In this document: positions 1 to 6,135 of the stretch, piece after piece | Numbering within the stretch: position 1 is the stretch's first letter | Layout of the letters: every line of letters starts with the position of its first letter | NCBI GenBank assembly: GCA_002718515.1 | Contig: PBEX01000001.1 | Location: 1 to 7,046, forward strand | Source: Phycisphaerae bacterium | GTDB lineage: Bacteria; Planctomycetota; Phycisphaerae; Phycisphaerales; SM1A02 | DNA length: 7,046 nucleotides | Reading direction: 5' to 3' | Program-made: the position numbers and the translations under genes | Notes under the pieces: generated by a model | Told to the model about the DNA's origin: nothing | The model's database searches: none | Seen by the model: the letters and a program-made list of their open reading frames with translations, nothing else

Positions 1-893
1 CCCGTGCCCAATTTGGACGAACGCGCCTTCACCGCCAAGTTCTCTTCTACTAGACTCGCCAAGGCCTCTCCAACGCCACCTAGTTGGGCATGACCAAAAG
101 CGTCCTTACCTGATCCCGAATTAGCTACGTAATTTCCGTCTTTATCCCTGAGCCCTTCGCCTACGACAACGAGACAGTAACGGTTTTTCTTCAAAACCTC
201 TTGGACGTCCTCGATGAACTTCTGTCGAGAAAACGGAAGTTCGGGCAAATAAATCAAGTGGGGAGCATCATTCGGATTTTCACGACGTTTGGCCAAAGTA
301 GCTCCAGCGGCTATCCAACCGGCATTACGCCCCATAACCTCTACGATTGAAACGAGATCGTGCTGTCCCATCGACTCGTGATCAAGGGCCATCTCTCGAA
401 CCACGGTGGAGATATATTTTACCACGCTGCCATATCCGGGGCAATGATCGGTTGTCACCAAGTCGTTGTCGATGGTTTTGGGAATGCCGATCACACGCAA
501 GGCGTAATCCCTTTCCTGAGCAAGCTTCGATATCTTGTCGGCGGTGTCCTGCGAATCATTTCCACCGGCGTAAAAGAAGTATCGAATGTTGTGAGCTTCG
601 AACACATCTACTATCCTTTGATAGTCTTCGTTGCGTTTGAGCTTGAACCGACAGGTGCCTAGAGCGGAAGCTGGCGTATGCCTAAGTCCACGAATATTCT
701 GCTGAGACTCTTCTGCAAGATCGACAAGGTCTTCTTTCAAAATACCGAGGACGCCGTTGAGCCCGCCATAAATCTCCTCGATGCACGGGTTATTGAGGGC
801 TTCCGTAACCACACCGGCCACGCTCGCGTTAATAACGGAAGTAGGACCACCCGATTGGGCGACCAAACAATTACCTTCAAGTTCCTCTGACAT
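1..893 (-). CDS. pfp: Pyrophosphate-type 6-phosphofructokinase, 3' part missing
   Basis: Cytoplasmic glycolytic enzyme that phosphorylates fructose 6-phosphate to the 1,6-bisphosphate, probably with pyrophosphate as donor and so reversibly. I translated it from the ATG at 891-893; 297 codons are visible and the frame is open at the left edge, so the C-terminus lies outside. Motifs in order: SGGPT at 14-18, GGNDS at 110-114, PKTIDND at 138-144, MGRNAGW at 187-193, and a later GEG loop. In this family, Asp after the GG-x position (here D113) and Lys in PKTIDND (here K139) mark pyrophosphate enzymes; ATP enzymes have Gly at both sites. Asn112 replaces the more usual Asp of GGDD. The gene lies 126 bases behind purB in the same direction. 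No clear Shine-Dalgarno precedes the ATG; the start is chosen because the conserved N-terminal strand begins directly after it. Family is certain; donor specificity is inferred. Confidence 0.93.
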   Translation of the reverse strand, partial: MSEELEGNCLVAQSGGPTSVINASVAGVVTEALNNPCIEEIYGGLNGVLGILKEDLVDLAEESQQNIRGLRHTPASALGTCRFKLKRNEDYQRIVDVFEAHNIRYFFYAGGNDSQDTADKISKLAQERDYALRVIGIPKTIDNDLVTTDHCPGYGSVVKYISTVVREMALDHESMGQHDLVSIVEVMGRNAGWIAAGATLAKRRENPNDAPHLIYLPELPFSRQKFIEDVQEVLKKNRYCLVVVGEGLRDKDGNYVANSGSGKDAFGHAQLGGVGEALASLVEENLAVKARSSKLGT

Positions 894-1019
894 GTGTCTT
901 ACTTATAAAAATGAAAAGCTGAAAATTGCATAAGGTTCTCGCCCTCATGGCAATCGAAAAAACTCACAAGTCTGGATTTAATTACCCCAGAGAAAAAGAG
1001 AATACAGCGGAGCTCTTAG

Positions 1020-2444
1020 CTACAATATGCTTGCGGGCTTGTATTCCAATGCATCGGGGTATCGATCTCCCCAGGATTTAGCTCGCTCAAGGAAGACTTC
1101 AACTTGATGAACGGCAGCGCCCACACGGGTGTCGCCCTCCGAGAGCAAGAGATCAAGGGCTTCTGCCGACAGCCCAACTCGCTCGTCTTCCGCCAAGCGA
1201 GCGGGCAGATCGTTGGTTGCAATACGACCTTCTCGCAGATCTCGAACGGTGGCTACGGCATGCTCCTTGATCGCGGCGTGAGCATCCTCTCGACCTGCTC
1301 CCGCCTTCACGGACTCCATCATTATGGTCGTTGACAGAAGGAAGGGAAGGTAGCGACGGCGCTCCGCTCCAATCATTTCCGGAAAAACTTCCATTTGCAG
1401 AAGTACCGTAAGAAAAGTTTCGAGCAAGCCGTCTATCGCAAAAAATGCATCGGGAAGAGCTACTCGACGAACGACTGAACAGGAAACATCGCCTTCATTC
1501 CATTGATCACCGGCAAGAGAAGAGACCATGGCCAAATGGCCCGAAAGAATAGCATGAAAGCCATTAATTCTTTCGCAGCTTCTGCTATTCATCTTGTGAG
1601 GCATGGCGGAAGAACCGGTCTGCCCCTTGGCAAAGCCTTCTCCCATCAGCTCGTGCCCGGCTGCAATGCGAAGGGTCTTTGCAAAACTAGCAGGACCGGA
1701 AGAAAGCCTAAAGAGAAGTGACAGGGCTTCAAAATCAAGACTTCGGGGATAGACTTGGCCTACGGTCTGCAAGGAACCCGGTGAACCAAGATGCTCAAGC
1801 AAAAGATCATCGAGTCGCTCCGCCTTTTCCACATCGCCAAGAAGAGTGATTTGATCGAGACGAGTGCCCACAGCCCCTTTGAGTCCCCTAAAAGGGTACG
1901 TGGCGCAGAGGCGAACCAAACCATCTAGCGATCGCTCCATTTCCTCACCGTGCATGGCTAATCGTTTCCCGAGGGTAGTCAATTGGGCGGGAACATTGTG
2001 GGAGCGAGCAGTAAGAGGGAGAGACTTGTGCTCGTCCGCCTGCTTGGCCAAGGCAAGAAGGGAAGAAACCCCTTTTTCGAGAACAATGCCAAGAGATCGG
2101 TGAACCTGCAGTTGTTCGACGTTTTCAGTGAGGTCACGGCTTGTCATTCCCTTGTGGGCATGCTGGTGACCTGCTTTTGAGGCAAATTCCTCCAACCGAG
2201 CCTTAACATCGTGCTTGGTCACCTTCTCCCGTTCATGGATGGCCTCGAGGTCGACTAACGGCTTTACTCTTTCGGAAGCCTCAATCGCCTCGGCGGGGAC
2301 ATCCACCCCAAGGTCGCGCTGGGCCTTCATTACGGCTATCCAGAATTCGCGTTCAAGAATCACCTTGCCCTCTGGCGACCACAAAGCGCACATAGCGGAA
2401 GATGCATATCTATCGGCTAAAACATTAGGAATGGAAGTAGTCAT
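1020..2444 (-). CDS. purB: Adenylosuccinate lyase
   Basis: Cytoplasmic lyase of the fumarase/aspartase superfamily. It releases fumarate from SAICAR and from adenylosuccinate, acting twice in purine nucleotide synthesis. The 474-residue length is normal. Visible motifs: HDVKAR at 78-83, TSRDLTEN at 101-108, the SHN triplet with the likely catalytic His149 in the PAQLTTLGKR segment, and the superfamily signature GSSAMPHKMN at 277-286, carrying the flexible-loop catalytic serine. QWNEGDVSCSVVRR (314-327) and the terminal RYPDA...SIL recall actinobacterial PurB (such as the mycobacterial protein) more than the Bacillus or E. coli types; this comparison is from memory. Translation ends at a TAG (1020-1022). 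The start lies 41 bases behind the ispH stop, so the two are likely one transcript. No convincing Shine-Dalgarno is seen, but the N-terminal IPNVLADRYAS matches the family start. Confidence 0.97.
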   Translation of the reverse strand: MTTSIPNVLADRYASSAMCALWSPEGKVILEREFWIAVMKAQRDLGVDVPAEAIEASERVKPLVDLEAIHEREKVTKHDVKARLEEFASKAGHQHAHKGMTSRDLTENVEQLQVHRSLGIVLEKGVSSLLALAKQADEHKSLPLTARSHNVPAQLTTLGKRLAMHGEEMERSLDGLVRLCATYPFRGLKGAVGTRLDQITLLGDVEKAERLDDLLLEHLGSPGSLQTVGQVYPRSLDFEALSLLFRLSSGPASFAKTLRIAAGHELMGEGFAKGQTGSSAMPHKMNSRSCERINGFHAILSGHLAMVSSLAGDQWNEGDVSCSVVRRVALPDAFFAIDGLLETFLTVLLQMEVFPEMIGAERRRYLPFLLSTTIMMESVKAGAGREDAHAAIKEHAVATVRDLREGRIATNDLPARLAEDERVGLSAEALDLLLSEGDTRVGAAVHQVEVFLERAKSWGDRYPDALEYKPASIL

Positions 2445-2485
2445 ATCGGATAACAGATGAAATTTCTATTTGAGGCTGAAGAAAA

Positions 2486-3373
2486 TCAAGCTTTAGAACG
2501 TGGCTCCATAGACTCCAAGCAACGACAAACGGCATCGATAATAAATTCAGGAGTAGATGCGCCCGCAGTTACGCCAACACTCTGAAAGTCAGACATAACG
2601 TCGGCGTCCAGTTCTTCCGCCGTCTCGACATGAAAGGTGGGTCTGTTCTGGGATTCGGCTAACTTGGCCAGCTTGCAGGTATTGGCCGAATGATGTCCGC
2701 CAATAACCACAATGGCCTCGGCCCCCTCAGCCACTAGTTGGTGTAAATCAGACTGACGCTCCTTTGTCGCTCCACATATGGTATCGAATACGATAAGCTC
2801 GGGATACTTTTGGGCAAGAAGGGCAGAAAGATGCTCGAATTCATGTGTAAACATTGTCGACTGGGAGACCATGACCACACCATTCTCAAAATCCGGCAAC
2901 TCATCCAAATCCTCTTCAGTCTGCACTGCGTGACCTCTCTCGGCGGCATATCCCATAAGGCCGATAACCTCGGGATGGCGAGGATCCCCGAAAACAACTA
3001 CGTCGTAACCCTTAGCTGCATGCATGCGCACCTTGCCCGCGATAATACCAACATCCGGGCAGGTCGCATCCTTGAAGGGCAAATCGAGACCCTTGAGGTA
3101 CTTTCTGCGCTCAGGTGAAATGCCGTGAGCACGAACGACCACGACGGAATCATCACGTTCATCCTCACTCAACTCTATGGACGAGCTACTTCGATAGTCC
3201 CCGACCTCACGAACTCCCTCGGTGCTCAGTGCCGTCATCATCTGGTTGTTGTGGATCAGTGGCCCGTCCGTGTAAACTGTCCGTCTCCCACCATCGGCCT
3301 GCTCGCGAGCGACTTGGATTGCTCGTTCCACTCCCCAGCAAAAGCCGGCGCTTTTCGCTCGAATGACTTTCAT
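2486..3373 (-). CDS. ispH: 4-hydroxy-3-methylbut-2-enyl diphosphate reductase
   Basis: Iron-sulfur enzyme (LytB/IspH) that reduces HMBPP to IPP and DMAPP, the last step of the MEP isoprenoid pathway; it acts in the cytosol. The 295 residues contain the three cluster cysteines: C12 in SAGFCWGV, C105 in DATCPDV and C200 in DTICGATKERQ. Substrate-pocket residues are also present: H41 (GPLIHNNQ), H83 (RAHGI), H133 and E135 (RHPEVIG), S229 and N231 (HHSANT), and S273 (GASTPE). Compared with E. coli there is an acidic and serine-rich stretch at about 61-75 (SSSSIELSEDERDD), and the second serine of the SSN triad is Ala230. The start is supported by a good ribosome binding site. It is the first gene of the leftward block and sits divergent to the methyltransferase gene, with an 88-base gap. 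Confidence 0.97.
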   Translation of the reverse strand: MKVIRAKSAGFCWGVERAIQVAREQADGGRRTVYTDGPLIHNNQMMTALSTEGVREVGDYRSSSSIELSEDERDDSVVVVRAHGISPERRKYLKGLDLPFKDATCPDVGIIAGKVRMHAAKGYDVVVFGDPRHPEVIGLMGYAAERGHAVQTEEDLDELPDFENGVVMVSQSTMFTHEFEHLSALLAQKYPELIVFDTICGATKERQSDLHQLVAEGAEAIVVIGGHHSANTCKLAKLAESQNRPTFHVETAEELDADVMSDFQSVGVTAGASTPEFIIDAVCRCLESMEPRSKA

Positions 3374-3377
3374 ACTA

Positions 3378-3390
3378 CCTCTCCCACCTT
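3378..3390 (-). promoter_or_regulatory. Shine-Dalgarno site of ispH
   Basis: Read on the minus strand, the bases just before the ispH ATG are purine-rich, AAGGTGGGAGAGG. GGGAG lies 7 bases and the final AGG 4 bases before the start. It is the clearest ribosome binding site in the window and fixes the ispH start. Confidence 0.7.
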
Positions 3391-3424
3391 AGCTTGCGAT
3401 CTCTAGTCGTTCAACAATATAGAT

Positions 3425-3451
3425 TTGCCTAAAGGATATAAAAGCAGGCAA
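3425..3451. repeat. Inverted repeat, possible operator
   Basis: TTGCCT at 3425-3430 is repeated as AGGCAA at 3446-3451, a perfect 6-base dyad with a 15-base AT-rich spacer. Its centre coincides with the plus-strand TATAAA box and it lies just upstream of the minus-strand TATATT box. A dimeric repressor bound there could control both directions. Six-base arms also occur by chance, so this is only a candidate. Confidence 0.3.
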
Positions 3452-3461
3452 TCTTTTCGAC

Positions 3462-4244
3462 ATGATCAATTCATCAATGGCCAATATATCGAGATTCATG
3501 GCAATAGTTGCCTTGCTTCCCTTTGCTGGCGGAGCGCACGCCGAAAAAAACCAATCCAAAGTAACTATTGGAGCCTCTAAACCTATATATATCCAGAAAA
3601 AGCCCACTAGAGACGGAATCGGAAAAGTGTACATGGATCGAGAAATATCTCAGGTCATGGGGCACCTCGGAGCCGGTTGGTTGGAAAGATCCGAACGAGA
3701 GCGAGAGGAAAGGACGGACCTCCTAGTAAAAAACCTCGAATTGAAACCTAACGAAATCGTTGCCGACATAGGCGCCGGTTCAGGCTACTTCACCTTTCGC
3801 ATGGCAAAGCTGGTGCCCGAAGGTAAAGCGTATGCCGTTGATATCTCCAAGGAGATGCTCGCTATCGTCAAAGGTCGCATAGGTCGGTACAAAACCAAAA
3901 ACGTGGTTCCAATCCACAGTACAATCACCGACGTCAAACTTCCTGAAAACTCCGTCGATTGCGTACTCATCGTGGACGCTTATCACGAGTTTTCACACCC
4001 TCGGGAAATGGGCCTTTCGATTCTGAAGGCTTTGAAACCCGGAGGTCGTCTAGTACTCATCGAATACCGTTTGGAAGACCCCAAGGTTCCGATTAAATTG
4101 CTCCATAAAATGACGCAGGCTCAGGCCAAAAAGGAAATGAAAGCCATTGGATTCGAATGGAAGGAAACTCGAGACATGCTTCCTCAACAACATTTCATGG
4201 TGTACATCAAACCTGACCTAGAAGCAAAAAACACTCCGAAATGA
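3462..4244 (+). CDS. Exported class I SAM methyltransferase-fold protein
   Basis: A 260-residue protein with a Rossmann-type methyltransferase domain behind a signal peptide; the substrate is unknown. An h-region at 12-23 ends in AHA (25-27), giving a likely signal peptidase I site before E28. A conserved-looking segment MGHLGAGWLERSER lies at about 66-79. Then come motif I VADIGAGSGYF (100-110), acidic D127 at the end of strand 2 (AVDISKEM) for the SAM ribose, DAYHEFSHP (172-180) at the strand-4 position, and LKPGGRLVLIEYR from 191 (strand 5). The core motifs look intact, so SAM binding is expected. Similar proteins with leaders are, as I recall, common in Planctomycetes and Verrucomicrobia. 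Met6 and Met13 are alternative starts; no Shine-Dalgarno decides. Starting at Met13 would shorten the leader but keep the hydrophobic core. The stop overlaps the next start as ATGA, implying translational coupling. Confidence 0.88.
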   Translation: MINSSMANISRFMAIVALLPFAGGAHAEKNQSKVTIGASKPIYIQKKPTRDGIGKVYMDREISQVMGHLGAGWLERSEREREERTDLLVKNLELKPNEIVADIGAGSGYFTFRMAKLVPEGKAYAVDISKEMLAIVKGRIGRYKTKNVVPIHSTITDVKLPENSVDCVLIVDAYHEFSHPREMGLSILKALKPGGRLVLIEYRLEDPKVPIKLLHKMTQAQAKKEMKAIGFEWKETRDMLPQQHFMVYIKPDLEAKNTPK

Positions 4245-5485
4245 AATCCATTGCCTTAAGCTTTTTCTTTTTCCCAATACTCTTCCTCTTTGCCAAAGAA
4301 AGTGACCGAGAATGGACTCGCTTTCGCGGTCCGGATGGAACGGGACTCGGCCAAGCCGAAGGATTGCCCGTAAAATGGAAGGACTCCGACTACGCTTGGA
4401 AAGTGAAACTGCCGGGAGTCGGTCACGCATCCCCTGTGTTGTGGGGAACTCGCCTTTTTACCACTTGCTCTGACGAAAGAGACGGATCCCAGTATGTTCT
4501 CTGCTACAATGCGATCAACGGTGAAAACATTTGGGAAAAGAAACTAAAGTCCGTCAAATATCCCCACCACAAGTTCAACAGTTTCGCCTCTTCCACCCCC
4601 TGCGTGGATGCCGAATTCCTTTATGTTAACTGGACTACCAAGGAATCTAACGATCTCCTCTGCTTCGACCATGACGGCAACATGATGTGGAGACGCGACT
4701 TCGGCGATTACGAAACCCAACACGGCAACGGGTTCTCCCCAATCGTACACGAAAACCTAGTGATACTGCCCCACGACCACTACGGAAACAGCAGTCTGAT
4801 AGCCGTAGATCGGAAGACGGGATCTACCGTTTGGCGAACCAAACGTACTCCCGCCAAACCATCATCCTCCACCCCATGCGTCTACCAACCCAAAGACGGC
4901 CCGCTCCAATTCGTAACTAGCTCGATGGCTCACGGTTGCTATGCAGTAGACGCCAGATCAGGAAAAATCGTTTGGGAAACGGGCTCCGAGACCCTAGATC
5001 TTCGGAGCGTATCCTCTCCTTATCCTGCAAGCGGACGTTTCTTCGCCAGTTGCGGCTCAGGGGGACGAGCTAGTCGATTCGCTTCAGTCATCCCACCGAA
5101 AAACGGTCAAGGGAAACCCATAACCGCCTATTCATTGAAGAAAAACATACCATACGTCCCAACCTCCATAGCTAGAGGAAACCTTCTTTTCCTCGTCACC
5201 GATGGCGGCATTGCCTCCTGCCTCGACTTGGAATCGGGGGAGATGAAGTGGCGCGAACGTCTCGACGGAAACTATTTCGCTTCACCCATTATGGTTTCCA
5301 ATGTCATCTACGTCGTTTCTCGTGAAGGCAAAGTCGCCGCTTTCTCAGCGTCGGAAAAATATGAAGCTCTAGGAGTTTCATCACTTGGAGAACTCACCCA
5401 CAACACCCCTGCCGTAGCGAACAACAGCCTCTACTTCCGGACCTACTCGCACCTCTTCCGATTATCCGGAAAGGGCGCAAGGTAG
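4241..5485 (+). CDS. Exported PQQ-like beta-propeller protein
   Basis: A 414-residue protein with a hydrophobic leader (residues 4-18, ending LFA before KES) followed by WTRFRGPDGTG (25-35), a typical opening of PQQ-like propeller proteins in the PVC group. Blade-closing tryptophans follow G-x-x-x-W type turns: W53, W98 (GENIW), W150 (GNMMW), W198 (GSTVW), W245 (GKIVW) and W337 (GEMKW). Spacing is about 45-52 residues, and the one expected near 291 is absent, suggesting six to eight blades with one degenerate. It resembles the BamB and quinoprotein-dehydrogenase folds, but I see no basis for claiming PQQ binding or enzymatic activity. It probably acts in the periplasm as a binding or scaffold protein. 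The ATG overlaps the methyltransferase stop by ATGA and has no Shine-Dalgarno of its own, so translation likely depends on the upstream gene. Confidence 0.9.
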   Translation: MKSIALSFFFFPILFLFAKESDREWTRFRGPDGTGLGQAEGLPVKWKDSDYAWKVKLPGVGHASPVLWGTRLFTTCSDERDGSQYVLCYNAINGENIWEKKLKSVKYPHHKFNSFASSTPCVDAEFLYVNWTTKESNDLLCFDHDGNMMWRRDFGDYETQHGNGFSPIVHENLVILPHDHYGNSSLIAVDRKTGSTVWRTKRTPAKPSSSTPCVYQPKDGPLQFVTSSMAHGCYAVDARSGKIVWETGSETLDLRSVSSPYPASGRFFASCGSGGRASRFASVIPPKNGQGKPITAYSLKKNIPYVPTSIARGNLLFLVTDGGIASCLDLESGEMKWRERLDGNYFASPIMVSNVIYVVSREGKVAAFSASEKYEALGVSSLGELTHNTPAVANNSLYFRTYSHLFRLSGKGAR

Positions 5486-5504
5486 CTGAACTTAACTCCT
5501 TCTT

Positions 5505-5518
5505 GGCAAAGCATTGCC
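5505..5518. repeat. Small hairpin in intergenic gap
   Basis: GGCAA at 5505-5509 and TTGCC at 5514-5518 form a 5-base stem with a 4-base AGCA loop, 20 bases after the propeller stop. No T-run follows, so it does not look like an intrinsic terminator. It could slow RNA decay or simply be chance. Confidence 0.25.
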
Positions 5519-5545
5519 GTTGACTCATTTGCTTGGACAGGAAAA

Positions 5546-6076
5546 ATGACGGGCATGCAAAATATGTCTTGTCTTATTTTAACGAGCGCTTTGTTCGCGT
5601 GGATTTCAACTATTTCGGCAAATGCCGAAACATTCTCAGTTGCGGGTTATGCCTTCAACTCGCCTTCAGGGTGGAAGGCTTCACCGCCCTCCTCATCCAT
5701 GCGTAAAGCACAATTCGCTGCACCGGGCAAAAGCGGACAGGCAGCAGAAGTAGTCTTCTTTTACTTCGGTACCGGAGGAGCTGGAGGAGTGAAGGCAAAC
5801 ATCGACCGATGGATGGGCCAATTTAAAAATGCCGAGAACAAAAAAGTGGAAGGAAAAACGGTAGGGGGAACGAAGCTCACATATGCTAGAGCCACGGGAA
5901 CTTTCATGAGTGGTCGCCCCTTCGGACCAAAGACTCCTAAAGAAGGATATGCTTTATTAGGGGCTATCATCGAGGGGAAACAAGGAGCAATCTTTGTTAA
6001 AATGACTGGCCCGGAAGCAGCCGTTAAGGCAAACTCTGACAAAATGAGAGCTATGGTGGAAAGCGCTTTAAGGTAA
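5546..6076 (+). CDS. Secreted 176-residue protein of unknown function
   Basis: I cannot assign a function. The protein opens with a signal peptide: hydrophobic core about 9-24, then ANA (25-27), with likely cleavage before E28, leaving a mature chain of about 149 residues. The mature part starts with a short strand-rich segment ([23 protein letters not shown]) and continues with [14 protein letters not shown] at about 70-83 and an amphipathic IDRWMGQF. It ends in a [23 protein letters not shown] segment followed by a lysine-rich helix. This layout recalls small secreted proteins seen often in Planctomycetes and Verrucomicrobia, all uncharacterised as far as I know. AGGA at 5539-5542 lies 3 bases before the chosen ATG; Met4 (5555) and Met7 (5564) are also possible starts and would keep the leader. 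It lies 60 bases behind the propeller gene, in the same direction. Confidence 0.82.
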   Translation: MTGMQNMSCLILTSALFAWISTISANAETFSVAGYAFNSPSGWKASPPSSSMRKAQFAAPGKSGQAAEVVFFYFGTGGAGGVKANIDRWMGQFKNAENKKVEGKTVGGTKLTYARATGTFMSGRPFGPKTPKEGYALLGAIIEGKQGAIFVKMTGPEAAVKANSDKMRAMVESALR

Positions 6077-6135
6077 AAAGCGTACAGTTTCCCAGAAGAT
6101 CGATCTCTTGTGACTTTATTTATCGTGTAAATCAT

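Larger units (their letters stand above)
3374..3461. promoter_or_regulatory. Divergent promoter region, ispH / methyltransferase operon
   Basis: These 88 bases separate two genes that start in opposite directions, so at least one promoter for each is expected here. A TATAAA box lies at 3437-3442 on the plus strand, about 20 bases before the methyltransferase ATG. A TATATT box lies at 3416-3421 on the minus strand, about 42 bases before the ispH ATG. Neither has a good -35 hexamer at 16-18 bases, so the exact promoters are unproven. The placement follows from gene orientation more than from box quality. Confidence 0.4.

Noticed and set aside
902..907. TATAAG, a -10-like box just before the phosphofructokinase ATG on the minus strand.
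   Set aside because: No matching -35 at a normal distance, and it would give a nearly leaderless transcript.
957..991. Possible terminator behind purB: minus-strand TCTGG/CCAGA stem followed by six T.
   Set aside because: The stem is only 5 bases with an 11-base loop, and the T-run begins 8 bases after it. Too weak to call, and read-through into the phosphofructokinase gene is as likely.
1104..2460. Several plus-strand open frames opposite purB.
   Set aside because: They lie antisense to a clearly conserved enzyme, show no family resemblance and have no ribosome binding sites.
5520..5525. TTGACT, a good -35 hexamer in the gap before the 176-residue protein gene.
   Set aside because: The -10 position would fall on the start codon and no suitable box is there.
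6097..6106. Perfect 10-base palindrome AGATCGATCT before the cytochrome gene.
   Set aside because: Short, no loop, no T-run and no second copy; expected by chance.
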